Shown: positions 12,042 to 22,632, counted from the first letter of the stretch. The stretch is 64,000 nt of DNA from Prosopocoilus inquinatus (GCA_036172665.1 CM069872.1:37806101-37870100); one strand, 5' to 3'. Notes: generated by a model from the sequence alone, not told the origin. Translations and numbers: made by a program.

Positions 12042-12677
12042 TGCAAAGTGAACAAAAAGTAAGGAAGGTAGATGTGAAAATAGAGCCGCTATTATAGGTT
12101 TTACAAAAGAATGTTTTAAATAAAAGTTAAATTACTATTCATTTGCCACAAACTGGCGTTTTTGATTTTTTCTTATGACGTCATAATCTTGGAGTGTGAC
12201 GTCATGATTTTGGACTGTGACGTCGTAATCTGGGACCGTGACGTCATAATTTTGAACTCTGACGTCATAATCTGGGACTAGTCATAATCTGGGACTGTAA
12301 TTCTTAAAATTAAAATGTCTAATTTCTTTCTACCCAGATTGATCATAATTATTTTCTCTTTACGGCCATTTAAATACATTATAGGATTTTATAAAAAAGG
12401 TTATAAGAAGTCACAAAAGAAAGTTTTCACAAATTAAAGTTCATTTCTCCGAAATTTTTCTTATCTCTAGAATAGAACATTTTATAAAAGCATGAGCAGA
12501 AATTTTTTTTTCAATAAAATTATTGATAACGTCACAGTTTAAAATTATGACGTCACAAGAAAAAATTAAAAACGCCAGTTGGTGGCAAATAATTAGCCAT
12601 ATAACTTTTATTTAAAAAATTTTTTTGGAAAACCTATAATAGCGACCACCCATTCCTAATTTTTATTCACATTGTAT
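12042..12677. mobile_element. Foldback/MITE element with ~140-bp inverted arms and CRE array
   Basis: The left arm (about 12,042-12,185) is the reverse complement of the right arm (about 12,530-12,677). Shared words are CGCTATTATAGGTTTT, AAATAAAAGTTA, AACTGGCGTTTTT and TTTTTTCTTNTGACGTCATAA. The right end reads ATTGTATA, related to the CACCCTGTATA end of the 43.9 kb copy and consistent with a TA target. No transposase is encoded, so it is a non-autonomous DNA element. Confidence 0.7.
12176..12297 (+). repeat. 21-bp tandem array of TGACGTCA (CRE-like) palindromes
   Basis: TGACGTCA (or TGACGTCG) starts at 12,176, 12,197, 12,218, 12,239 and 12,260. The period is exactly 21 bases, with a spacer resembling TAATCTGGGACTG. 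A sixth unit at about 12,281 has lost the first half of the palindrome. TGACGTCA is the classical CREB/ATF site. Whether it acts as one here is unknown; it may simply be subterminal transposon sequence. Confidence 0.8.
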
Positions 12678-14066
12678 AGTTATTTGCAATTTTTTGTACA
12701 CATTAATTAAATAGTGATTTTACTCAAACATATCTGAACTCGAAAATCAACGGATGTGAGTCGTTACTATGCAATAGACTTCAGCAACGTGCGAGTTGAT
12801 TTAAAAGAAGAATTCAAATTTAACATCAACATGTTCATGTTCAATGTTCAATTACCTACAAAGTTTGGGAAAACCGAAATTGAAACAAAATCTTAAAATA
12901 ACCCATTTTCAGGCTTAAGATGAATATGAGAATTTTATTTACTGCTTTTTGTATCTGTATTTAAAAACCCTATCTTTAATTACATAAATAACAACAATTT
13001 TTTTCTTCGAGTTCATCTGGGATGAGGAAAACCGAATGTGAGAGTGAAAATGAATACATTTTATTTGAAAACTATTTTACAAATAGTTAAAATTAATAAA
13101 CTTTTATGTTTTTAATTTTGCTTTGAATTCGACCACTGTGCGACGATAAGAACGATAATAAAAGTTTTTATCGTAATAAAACTCCGGCGAAATAGATGCG
13201 GCCTGAAGCGTTTTAAACAAAAAAAGAATTCCTTAATATTGTGAAATCGGAAATAAATGCGAGTCGAAGGGAAGATACTGGTCGTTCCATAAAAGCGGTT
13301 TTCACACCGTAACAATCCTGTATATGGGTTTTAAGGTATCAAAGATTTTAGGCGCAAATGCGCAACTACTGAAACTGGCTCGTTTTTTACATGTTTATTA
13401 TTGTTATTATTGTCCTAACGAAGTTAGACCAAATTAGAATACTCGCTATGAAGAAAAAACTAAAAAATAAAATAAAATAAGATTCATTTTTTATACGAAA
13501 AATGTAAAATACAACTAGTACTAATGCAAGAAAAAATGTAATAGAATCGTAATTTTGACTCTTCTTTTTTGCATCATATCTTTTTGAACCTAAATTGTAC
13601 GACGAGAAGCTTAACTTTATTTTCATAAACTGAACACGGCTTATTAAAATTTTGCAAGCGCTTGTTTTACAAGAAAAAGTTCAGGTAAACCAGGAATTCT
13701 ATCTGGCAGGTTTCATTGAGAGATAATTTCGGAGTAAGTCGGAGAGTTTCCTGGGTTATCTCACACTGATTAGCCACCGTCTTCATCGGAGAACATGACG
13801 CTAATAATCATTAATTAATTGATGCTCGGTGGTTCGCCATGCTTTAGACCCTCTTCTCTCAAATTACGTGTTATGTTCGGGTCTTCTTCCAAAATGAAGA
13901 ACTCTTGAAGTTAGAACACAAACAAAATTGTTTCATATCTATCACAGAATATTTTATTTTTCATTTGCTTTGCTAGGAAATAAGTATCGAGTATTATGTA
14001 AAATAAATTCACGCAATAATATTTTATCTAAAATTTGAGATGAACTGAATCTTCTGTATATTGCAG
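12678..14066. other. AT-rich non-coding stretch upstream of the PTB-like exon
   Basis: No gene motif was found. If the exon at 14,067 is real, this is intronic. A polypyrimidine-poor but usable branch/acceptor region (CTTCTGTATATTGCAG) closes it. Confidence 0.4.
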
Positions 14067-14141
14067 GTTAAATCTAAACGGAAGTCTGTACTATTGGTGA
14101 TATCCTTGGCAGGAATAAAAGTATGCAGCCCAGACGGAAAG
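14067..14141 (+). CDS. Candidate internal exon, PTB/PID-domain-like protein
   Basis: Seventy-five bases, phase 0 at both ends, lie between an acceptor TTGCAG (ending 14,066) and a donor GTATGT (starting 14,142). The 25 codons read VKSKRKSVLLVISLAGIKV then CSPDGK. A basic stretch followed by two strands of the form L.ISL.GIKV.....GK is the pattern of the central beta strands of phosphotyrosine-binding domains in adaptor proteins (for example Ced-6, ANKS1, Dab types). Base composition is richer in G+C than the flanks. No neighbouring exon of the same gene was recognised, which implies long introns. Domain assignment is tentative; the exon structure is the stronger part. Confidence 0.45.
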
Positions 14142-15220
14142 GTATGTACAATTTTCTTTCACTGCAATTTTTTTTGTTATTTATTTAATTACTATATATC
14201 TGGGAAATATATTTTGCGCGAAACGCGAGGGCTGCGGAGACAATTAACGCCGCTAAAGCAATGGTGTTATACAGTATAACAAAAAACACAGCAATACTGC
14301 CGCAATAAAAAATTACAGTTGGGTAATCAACTTTTCTTGTTTAAATGTGTAGTAAAGATTTTCAGAGTAATTAGTTGACCAGTTGTACCTCGACCGCCGG
14401 AATTTTTTGCGACATTGCATCATATAGTAAGAACGCCGTAAATTATTCTCACCGTCCCATTACACAATGTGCCTGTTCGATACATTTTTACGGCGCTACT
14501 GAACCGATGCCCTGTACTTATTGAAATCCTACGCTTATTAATTACTTAAACAATGTCTTTTGTATCTTAAACGTGTTTACTGTAAATGCGAAAAATTAAT
14601 TTGCACATCTGATGAATTTGCCTCTTCAAGCACAAAATCCGTTTTTCTCGGATAATTATAATCAAAGCGCCTTGTTTCGTCGACGTTTCGAGCGCGTCAA
14701 ATTCGCACGCATTGTAGCGAAGACGCGTTATTGATTAAATAATTGGAGCTTCGGAGAATTTGCGAAATAATTTTCGCTGAAGCGAGCCTTAATTTTCGCG
14801 CGCGTAAAACGCCCGGAAATCCGCGCTATCTTGTTACGGTTGACTTGTAATTAGCGATATCAAAAGTTTGTGTGTATCGGAGTTTTGGGCGCCGGTTGCG
14901 ATAAATTCGCAGAGTTTTAAATCGTCGCCGCCAACTTTTGCTTGTGGCCACCCGTTTGCGGATAACGACAGTTTACTATTCGTTTAGGAAAATATATTTA
15001 TTTGTGATGGTGAGAGGAAAAACGTGCGTTTGAAGAGATTTTGTTATCACATGACCAAATAAATTTTTGATATAGATAGGCAAAACGTTTGTCTCACATT
15101 ATTAGAGCAATTTATTTATTTATTTGACGAGTTATGAATTGATAACTGCTTGGTGTTATAGGTTACGACATATATATACCCTCATGGCCTCTGCCTTCAT
15201 CAAAAATTTATTTATACATG
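14142..15220. other. Non-coding, probably intronic; CpG-bearing 14.65-14.95 kb
   Basis: No coding motif was found. Positions 14,650-14,960 are rich in CG dinucleotides (GCGCG, CGTCGACG, GCGCCGG), unlike the surroundings. This could mark a regulatory or conserved element. Nothing further can be supported. Confidence 0.4.
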
Positions 15221-15230
15221 TGGTATAAAT

Positions 15231-15769
15231 AATTGAAAGTAACCTCCGCCCACAATAAATTTTATATTCGTAGATACGTATTTCGACAGCTAAGCTGCCA
15301 TCTTCAGTACGCTACCAACTTAAAAGCACTAAGAAAGATTTAAAACTACCTAATCACACTGACAAAATCATAAAAATGTTAAAGCTAACAACAACCTAAT
15401 CATCCTAAAAGATATATATGTCTAAATGTAAGTAAATATAAATTAATATGTATGTCAACCTACAGATGAGAGCAAATCACACCCACACACCACAGGTTAA
15501 GAGCACTTTAGGAAAATTTATCTCGGAGATCCTCTCCTTATGAAATATCCAGTGCAAATGCGCTTAGCTGTCTCTAACACCCCTTTATATATGATTTAGG
15601 TAGCGACATCTAGCGGATGATTTCTGACATAACAAGTACGACATCTAGCGGCCAATGTTTAACTTAAGATCGAAAAAATAATAACAGTAATCGTAATAAT
15701 CATATATATCTAAATACGGATCGTCAAATAACAACCTACAAATTAGGGTAAATCAAATAATACGGAATT
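15231..15769 (-). repeat. Left inverted pseudo-LTR of the Penelope-like element
   Basis: Reverse-complement partner of 17,540-18,137. Shared landmarks, from the outside in: CCGCCCACAATAA, the hammerhead, CTACCAACTTAAAAGCACT, ACCTAATCACACTGA, CATCTAGCGG, and finally AATCAAATAATACGGAATTA at the inner boundary. In the sense of the coding strand it lies downstream of the endonuclease, so the 15,256-15,322 ribozyme is on the same strand as the message. Confidence 0.85.
15256..15322 (-). ncRNA. Hammerhead ribozyme, coding-sense copy
   Basis: On the minus strand: CTGAAGA (15,307 to 15,301), stem II GGCAGC/GCTGTC with one G-U pair, GAAA (15,284 to 15,281), self-complementary ATACGTAT, then C and the stem I strand TACG pairing with CGTA. 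An outer stem I segment TAAGTT pairs with AATTTA through one G-U. All invariant core bases are present. Only the G-U in stem II and the extra U after the core weaken the call. It would trim the element's own RNA near its 3' end. Confidence 0.65.
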
Positions 15770-15851
15770 AAGTATTGGTCCGTTGTCTGAATTCATTAAA
15801 TTGTTTTTATTTTTCCGCATAAACATACTTTCCTAAGCATTTAATTCCCTA

Positions 15852-16238
15852 TTATTTGAAACTTCCTTTAATGAGTTTTAAATTATCCTTAATTATACTA
15901 TGTCCTGTATTGTAAATATGTTGTGCAACACTTGATTTCTCAAACTTATTGTACCTGTAGTGACTTAAATGTTCTTTAAAACGTGTTAATATATTTCTTT
16001 TTGTTTGTCCAATATATTTACTAGTACATTCGTTACACTTAATTTCATAAATTCTAGATTTCTGTTCAACATCAACTTTATCTTTCGGGTTTCCCAATAA
16101 ATTCTTTATGGTATTGTTAGTTGAAAAACCTAATCGTAAGTTTTGGGTTTTAAAAATGTGTTTTAAACCTTTGGTGCAAAACGAATCGAAAAGCATTTTA
16201 ACAAATTTTCCTAGAGATGAAGTTGCCGTTAAAGTGCT
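15852..16238 (-). pseudogene. Penelope GIY-YIG endonuclease domain
   Basis: A frame of about 125 codons starts after a one-base shift relative to the RT. It reads GKFVKMLFDSFCTKGLKH as the linker, then IYEIKC..C..KYIGQTKRN with the GIY-YIG motif (IY and YIG), the catalytic-type arginine in TRFKEH, and a C..C / H....GH zinc-like set (KCNEC, AQHIYNTGH). This is the C-terminal endonuclease of canonical Penelope-like elements, which nicks target DNA for primed reverse transcription. Within the domain no catalytic residue is obviously lost. The frameshift near 16,238 separates it from the RT, hence pseudogene. Confidence 0.85.
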
Positions 16239-17540
16239 AGAATTTTGGACCTAATTCCTATCTTTCTAATCACATTATCTACTATTTGGGGGGTATAACC
16301 GTTATGAACCGCAACATTTTTAATATAATTAAGTTCTTTATCATATCGGGGTTTAGTAAGTGGAAAAGAGAGTAATCTATTTACTAAAAAATTTAGAGCC
16401 GCGAGTTTGTGTTGTACGGAATGTTGAGATTCATTAATTATAAACCGGCTTCTATTTGTATCTTTACGATAAATGTCGATTTCTAATTCATTTTTGCTGT
16501 TTCTAATTATACGCTTATCTAAAAAGGGAATCGCACCGTTTTCTTCCTTTTCCTATGTAAATTTAATACCTTCAAATTTTGAATTTAATTTTCCTATAAA
16601 ATCTTCCAAATCACACTTCTTGGTATCAAAAATAGCAAAAATGTCATCCACATAACGTAACCAAATTCTTGGAAAATACTGATCATTATCTCTTACGTCA
16701 TTTTCGAATTTACTCATAAATAAATTGGCCAAAAACGGTGACAAACAGTTACCCATTGCGGTCCCTTGAACTTTTTCAAAATACTCACCATTTATTTGAA
16801 AACAATTCTGAGACATGCAAAGAGATGTGAGTCTGACGTATTCCTCCAATTTATCTTTATCTACATTATTAACTGTCAGTAGTTCCCGCAAATAAGTTAG
16901 TGTTTCAGGTATGGGCACACTAGGAAATAAGGATTGAACATCAAACGAGACCATAATTTCCCCTTCTTGTAAAGAAATATTTTTAATCTTATTTATAAAC
17001 TCCATTGAGTTTTTTACCGAAAATTTATCCTGAGGATTGGGAAGCGCACTGAGCTCGATATTCAACCATTTGGAAAGAGAGTAAATGGGTGAGCTTATAC
17101 CGGACACGATTGGTCTCACCAATTTACCTGCCTTGTGTATTTTGGGAAGGACATACAATTTGGGTACAGTGGGGTTAGATACATCAATTTTTAATTTATT
17201 CTGTTTAGTAATAAGATTGGGACATTCTTTAATCGTGTCTTTGACAGCTTTAATTAACTTTAGCAACGGGTTTCGGGGTAGTTTCTTGTAGGGACCACTA
17301 TTTATTAAGTTGTTAACGCTTTCATAATAATCAGGTTTATCTAAAATCACAATCTTATTACTCTTTTAAGTAGAAACAGTTCTTCTTTCTTAACCCTTCA
17401 ATGATTTTATAATATTCGTTATGATGTACACTTTTTATTGAATTATTTAAATTGCTTTCAAGTTGTATTTTGCAGGCATTTCTAATGAAGCTTTTGTTAT
17501 TTTCATCCAAAGGACTAATCGCGCTTTCGTTACTCCTAAT
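16239..17540 (-). pseudogene. Penelope-like reverse transcriptase
   Basis: Homology starts abruptly at the inner edge of the right repeat (IRSNESAISPLDENNKSF) and continues to about 17,370. It then shifts frame before NKIVILDKPDYYE (17,350 region). The long open frame 17,350-16,553 has PKLYVLPKIHK, motif A VSFDVQSLFPSVP, motif B QGTAMGNCLSPFLANLFM and motif C YVDD in WLRYVDDIFAIF. A TAG at 16,553-16,555 interrupts a region that then reads GAIPFLDKRI and continues to about 16,240. The catalytic aspartates are intact. The N-terminal section normally preceding this is missing, apparently replaced by the inverted repeat. Confidence 0.9.
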
Positions 17541-18137
17541 TCCGTATTATTTGATTTACTTTAATTTGTAGGTTGTTATTTGACGGTCCGTATTTAGATA
17601 TATATGATTATTATGATTATTATCATTATTATTTTCTAGATCTTAAGTCAAAAATTAGCCGCTAGATGTCGTACTTGTTATGTCAGAAATCATCCGCTAG
17701 ATGTCGCTACCTAAATCATATGTAAAGGGGTGTTAGAAACAGCTACGCGCATTTGCACTGGATATGTCATAAGGAGAGGATCTCCGAGATAAATTTTCCT
17801 AAAGTGCTCTTAATCTGTGGTGTGTGGGTGTGTTTTGCTCTCATATTTAGGTTGTTTTTTTTTCCCGATTTATACATTAACATAAACATATATAGTTTAC
17901 TTAAAATTTTTACATATTAATTTATATTTACTTACATTTAGACGTACATATATATCTTTTAGGATGATTAGGCTGTTATTAACTTTAACATTTTTATGAT
18001 TTTATCAGTGTGATTAGGTAGTTTTAAATCTTTCTTAGTGCTTTTAAGTTGGTAGCGTACTGAAGATGGCAGCTTAGCTGCCGAAATACGTATCTACGGA
18101 TATAAAACTTATTGTGAACGGAGGTTAATTTCAATTA
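17540..18137 (+). repeat. Right inverted pseudo-LTR of the Penelope-like element
   Basis: Reverse complement of 15,231-15,769 with about 60 additional bases, mostly in an A/T-rich insertion near 17,845-17,900. It joins the RT frame directly at TAATTCCGTATTAT. The same words as in the left arm occur in mirrored order (CCGCTAGATGTCG, AAGTGCTCTTAA, TTGGTAGCGTACTGAAG). Confidence 0.85.
18045..18111 (+). ncRNA. Hammerhead ribozyme, best-conserved copy
   Basis: CTGAAGA 18,060-18,066; stem II GGCAGC (18,068-18,073), loop TTA, GCTGCC (18,077-18,082); GAAA 18,083-18,086; stem III ATAC/GTAT (18,086-18,093); predicted cleavage after C18,094. Stem I is CGTA (18,056-18,059) with TACG (18,095-18,098). After an internal loop, TAAGTT (18,045-18,050) pairs with AACTTA (18,106-18,111). 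The internal loop in stem I opposite a three-base loop II fits the tertiary contact of natural type I hammerheads. Caveats are U18,067 unpaired next to the core and a loopless stem III that favours a dimer. Confidence 0.7.
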
Positions 18138-18183
18138 TCTCTTAAACCACAGTCTCCTTTACTATTTTAGTATATGGTATAAA

Positions 18184-19404
18184 ATCAACCGTGTTTAATT
18201 AAGCTACCGTAGATCGCATCCCCAAGCTTATTTTGATATTAAAAATTATTTTGTACAAGAGTAGGTCAGGGATTTTAAAATTATTTAGTTTCGCAAAATG
18301 TATCATTTTTTGATTGTTAAAATTTGTCAGGCAATTCTACTTGCTGTTATTTCTTGGTTTTACTTGCTGCTAATAGTTTCTTAAGGTTGCTTCATGACCG
18401 CCCTTAACCAAAACAATTTTTGCTGTCTCGGTATAATTTCCCAAGCTCGAGTCAAATTTGATCTAGGCCAATTTTTTGTATAGATTTCTAATTCTAAAAT
18501 CTTTTTGCTTTTATCTTACAGAAGACAAGAAACTATATCGAAGCCAAATTTTATTTAAAAAAGAAAATAAAACTTGTGTTTAATCAGAATAAAATCAGAA
18601 AACGTTATCAACACAACAGAATAAATTAAATATTAGACAAAGATATATCATTTTATTTCAAATGTTTGAGACTTTTATTTTAATGAACTCCTTGCAAAAG
18701 AAGTACTGTCAATTTTCACATTTGCCTGAATGTTTATTTTCACTGCCTGCACGCGGTCGGCAAGTAAAAATTACTGACATCACCGCCTAAACCCGGGTCA
18801 AATAAAATAATTTAAAAAAACACAGTATGCTGGGTTAAAATTGATCCGGACTTAGGTGTCATTCTATAGTCTATTTTTTCTTGATAAACGGAAAATGCAA
18901 AGTTATAAAAGAATGTGGTTCTCTGATTAGTTAGTTGTGTTCTTTTTTTATTTTATTAATACAACTAGTTAGTAACGATTGGGGTCAACTTCATTTTTTG
19001 TAATCTATTGGTTATGTAACACCAATCTGCATACTTCCGGCTATCAAGGAAAAATAGATTCTAGATATTAATAAGTTTTTATAATAATAGTATTTATTGC
19101 TCAAAAGGTCGCAAAAGCAATATAGAACACGTCATAAATGCATAACAAGGGATATAAAAGCAGTTACTAGTACAATAACACATAGTAAGACCAGATATAC
19201 CGGCTGTTTCAAATTAAGTGTGCACTTAAGGGATTTCCTAAATCTTAAGAGATTCAAATTTTGTTAAATAGAAGAAAAGTTGCACGAATCAAAGCTTTAT
19301 TCGTATTCATTAACAGAATGATTTTTTTCTTATTTCTTCTTGAAATTGAAAATGTAAAAATGTCGATTTTCTTTTTTCCTCTGTATTTTTCTTATTATAA
19401 ATAA
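18184..19404. other. AT-rich non-coding stretch, nothing recognised
   Basis: No coding motif, inverted repeat or tandem array was recognised. A short GC-richer patch at 18,740-18,800 (CTGCCTGCACGCGGTCGGC) has no interpretable feature. Confidence 0.45.
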
Positions 19405-20435
19405 TGTCATAATTAGGTGTTCTATACACAGGTACGATTAGATTTTCTACAAAACCCTTTAAAATTGTCGGAAATAATTAAAACACTTAAACGTTATGTG
19501 CAATCGGCTTGCAATCGTATTCCAATTTCGGAACTCAAACCTCAGCAAAAAGCATCGCATGAACCGTGAAATCGGAGCATGCACGCAAAGCATGTCGCAA
19601 AACTCCAGTAATAATTAAATGGCGAGGTCAGTGTGCAATGATTGGTAAACAAACCAGTATAAATAAGCCGGCCAGGGCCGAATGTAGAAGGACAATCATT
19701 CACTAAGCTGTTAGTGTCGATTCACAGCATGAGGCGCCCTCCCTCCCACGAAGATCGTTTCCGTCGCCCTGAACCACAACTCCGACGCCATTCAGCCCGC
19801 CTCAACAGACAACCCAGTCGTGCACTAAGACTTACCCCCAGCTTCACAAAAATTATTTAATCACTGATTAATTTAACAACATAATTAAAGCCTGTGGTTG
19901 GTTGGGTGAAGCAATATAATTGGTTGTTTCAAATCTACTGTTAACTTCGTCCAATGTCACTCCTTAATCAGAGAATTAAATTAATCGCTGCTTAACATTC
20001 TTTTTGTGAAACACACCGTTAGTGTCGATTCACACCGAGAAGCACCCTCGCCCCCACGAAGATCGTCACCATCGCCCTGGACCCCAACGCCGACGCCTTC
20101 AACCCCGTCTCAACAAACAACCGCATTGCCGCCCCAGCGAACATTCCGAGAAACAGTTCCGGAATACAGCAGCCCCTACGGCCTCCAGTATTATTAACAC
20201 CGGAACCTTTGCACGTAATTAATCTGCGCCGAGAACGAACGGCAACACGAACTGACAGAACCTTGAACCCCTTGATGCAATTAATTTAACTAAAATTTAA
20301 CAAAAGGTATATTTTTTGTAAACCATTTCGTTTTCACAAAATTCTACCTACGCACCCTACAACCCCTACGCTCCTAGCGCGACAATGATGAAGACCCAGT
20401 CGTAACATGGTGAAGGCTCACCCGTTAGTGTAACA
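19405..20435 (+). mobile_element. LTR-like GC-rich block, boundaries uncertain
   Basis: A TATA box in CCAGTATAAATAAGCCGG (about 19,660) precedes a leader-like CAATCATTCACTAAGC, as in Gypsy LTRs. A GC-rich segment GTTAGTGTCGATTCACA...CACGAAGATCGT occurs twice (about 19,710-19,800 and 20,018-20,100). A possible LTR would run from TGTCATAA (19,405) to GTGTAACA (20,435), flanked by ATAA on both sides. That 4-bp match in A/T-rich DNA is weak. No gag or pol is present, so a solo LTR is the simplest reading. Confidence 0.4.
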
Positions 20436-20779
20436 ATAATGTTGAAATTTTAATTTAACTTTCTGCAGGAACTTTTTGATTCTGCTTCGAATAGGGATGG
20501 TAGAATTGAAGCCAAACGTTTCGTCTTTCCACGACCATCATCAGTTTCGATTTTTCTTTTAATACAACGTATATATTTTCATTAGTCTATTCGACAGCAT
20601 TTTTCCTTCTGATTGTAATGGTATATCACACTTAATAGTTGACATTCATTTGAGGCTTAAATAATACACATTTTTATATGATTTTTTTTCAAATTTTTAG
20701 TTCATTTTCTTAGCTACAGCGCAAATTACAATAAACTATTTAATAGATTGTAATAAAAAGGAGCACTTAAAACGCAAGT
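20436..20779. other. Short non-coding segment with hammerhead-like word
   Basis: On the minus strand 20,553-20,507 reads CTGATGATGGTC...GACGAAACG, the conserved arms of a hammerhead core. Stem I and stem II are weak (see rejected items). At 20,755-20,785 a short hairpin GAGCACTTAAAACGCAAGTGCTC is present. Confidence 0.4.
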
Positions 20780-22120
20780 GCTCCTCTTTATTTTTATGAA
20801 GTAGTGACGGATTTTTTCTTACTTACATGGCACATTCGTACATAAAAAGATCAAATATAATTGAAAGTCTTATGGAAATGTTATCTGCGATTTGACATTT
20901 GCTGAGTAAAATGTCTATGTCCCAAGAATTTTTTAGTTTAAAAGTCAGATGATTTAGAAAACGTAATTTTTTTGAAAGTTCATCTTTTTGATTGCCCCAC
21001 TGAAGATATTCATCGACATAAAGTCCCAAAAATTTTATCAACTTGTTCGATCCAATTTTTATTCATGAACAATATGAGTTTTATTCTTATTTAAAATATG
21101 TAAGTGAATTTTGTCTACAATATTCTACCCTCCTGTCAGCAATATTTGCAGCCGACTTATCTAGGTCAGTTTTAGATTTCTCTGCGATGGCCAGGGATGC
21201 GTCATCATCAAATTGACAAGTAATGGCATTACCAAGTGACGAATGTAAGTCATTAACAAATAAAATAAACAAGAGGGCCCAAGGATGGAACCTTGAGGAA
21301 TTCAAGTACTGATTGGAGGTGTCAATGTAACATCATTCAACCAAATGACCTGAATTCGATCTTGTTGATTGATGTTTGGTCGAAATCAATTTATAAAAGG
21401 ACCTCTCGTACCATAATTGTAAAATGTGTTTTTTTTTTAATGCCATAAGGAGTGGCTGTCGAAAATAGATTTCATGTCACTGCTTGAATTCGTTCATGTT
21501 TAAGGAGCTACCATTTCTGACATCTAAAGGATTTAACCCAGAAAATTTAAACGTTGTTGAAGTATACACGAATGGTGCTAAGGCATGAATTGTATTTTCC
21601 GTAGCCACCCCTTATGGCATTTTTAAAACAACACACATACTATAATTTATTGAGAATAATGTTTTGATTTACCGTATCAAACACTTTGCTATTGTCAGAA
21701 AATACGCCTAATGTAGATTTATTATTATCTAAGCTTTCACATATGAAAAAATTATTTTAATAAAAGTAATTATATGTTTAAGTAAAAAATTTGAAATGAT
21801 TTGATTAATTATAGAGTATTAAAAAAATGATGAAGTATCAATATTGTCGATCTGTTTGACAAAAAAAAAACAAACTGTAAAGGAGTCTACCTATTATATT
21901 TATTTAAATAATTAAATAACCTATTTGACACATCAGCTTTTTAAATACTGGCACTATGGCACTATTCTAGAATAGATGGAAAATGACCTTGTTTGAAAGA
22001 TTCGTTAATTATTTGGACCAATGGTTTACTAATGATATCTGATAAGAATTTTAAAAGGGAACATGGCACATTCTCTACTCCAGGTGAATTTATTAACGAA
22101 CAGAGTGGCTTATATTGAAA
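20780..22120 (-). pseudogene. Degraded LINE reverse transcriptase (Jockey/CR1-like), split by a MITE
   Basis: Read from 22,115 downwards the minus strand gives NVPCSLLKFLSDIISKPLVQ and INESFKQGHFPSI, then motif A as FSDNSKVFDTVNQNII near 21,690. The MITE at 21,436-21,625 interrupts it. Then follow YGTRGPFIN, IPQGSILGPLLFILFVNDL (motif B, 21,300-21,240), CQFDDDASLAIA (motif C with FADD changed to FDDD) and KFLGLYVDEYLQW. It ends with a tail ECAM*VRKNPSLLHKNKEEH. Many stops and shifts mean it is dead. The 3' end is near 20,780. Confidence 0.75.
21436..21625. mobile_element. ~190-bp MITE inside the LINE relic
   Basis: Terminal inverted repeats AATGCCATAAGGAGTGGCT and its near-complement AGCCACCCCTTATGGCATT continue into a GAAAATA-like block, about 30 bp in all. 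The RT reading frame is recognisable on both sides, which fixes this as an insertion. No coding capacity; superfamily not assigned. Confidence 0.65.
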
Positions 22121-22301
22121 AGTTTTTCAGGTAAAGGTTTTAAATTCATTGACCAGTTTCCCAGGATTCATACGAAGGGAAAGATTATTATGTCTAGTAA
22201 ACTATTTATTGAATAAGTAATCCAACTTCTATTTGACAGGATACAATTTTCATGTATGATGACAATAGAAGGCGTTTTCCTATGTAAGAGCCATATGATA
22301 C

Positions 22302-22632
22302 TGTTACGAATTCGGGGGTTCACAAATTATAGTCGTTAATTTCAGAACACTTTAATTATAAGCTGTCGATTTACACAATAAACAACACAGTAGTAATGAG
22401 TTTGTCGATCAAATAACACTTTTACAAAATGTACTTTCTATTTATTCGAGGTACGAACCCTTCGCTGGCTATCTTAATAACTAACTACTTCAGGTGGATC
22501 GTACGGCTTATATAGCAGAGCCCTCTATTGCCCGAACATGCTAGAATGATCGAGTAGTTTCCGGTCATGTTCTGTGACGCAAGGTGGCGTACTGATACTA
22601 AAAATAGATCTGTTTGCGTGACGGATGTAACA
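22302..22632 (-). mobile_element. Solo LTR, 331 bp, ATAC target duplication
   Basis: On the minus strand it starts TGTTACATCCGTCACGC and ends CCCCCGAATTCGTAACA. The ends TGTTAC/GTAACA are perfect inverted repeats with TG...CA termini. A TATA box (CTATATAAGCC) and a downstream AATAAA follow in the right order for U3-R-U5. ATAC flanks both sides (22,298-22,301 and 22,633-22,636), a 4-bp duplication as in Ty3/Gypsy insertions. No internal region remains. Confidence 0.75.

Larger units (their letters stand above)
15230..18174 (-). mobile_element. Penelope-like retroelement with inverted pseudo-LTRs
   Basis: About 2.95 kb. The coding core is on the minus strand: reverse transcriptase then GIY-YIG endonuclease. 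It lies between inverted repeats of about 540 and 600 bp, each with a hammerhead ribozyme at its outer end. Beyond the right arm lies an extra tail of about 35 bases (TCTCTTAAACCACAGTC then CTCCTTTACTATTTTAG), matching the extra tail described for Penelope elements. TGGTATAAA flanks both sides (15,221-15,229 and 18,175-18,183), a clean 9-bp target duplication. The coding region lacks the N-terminal part and has two frame breaks and one stop, so this copy should not be autonomous. Confidence 0.88.

Noticed and set aside
20006..20222. Two overlapping 63-66 codon frames rich in proline and histidine
   Set aside because: They arise from a GC-rich duplicated segment of an LTR-like block and have no family signature.
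20507..20553. Hammerhead-like CTGATGA...GACGAAACG on the minus strand
   Set aside because: Core words are present, but stem II is only about three pairs and no stem I could be paired, so an active ribozyme is not supported.
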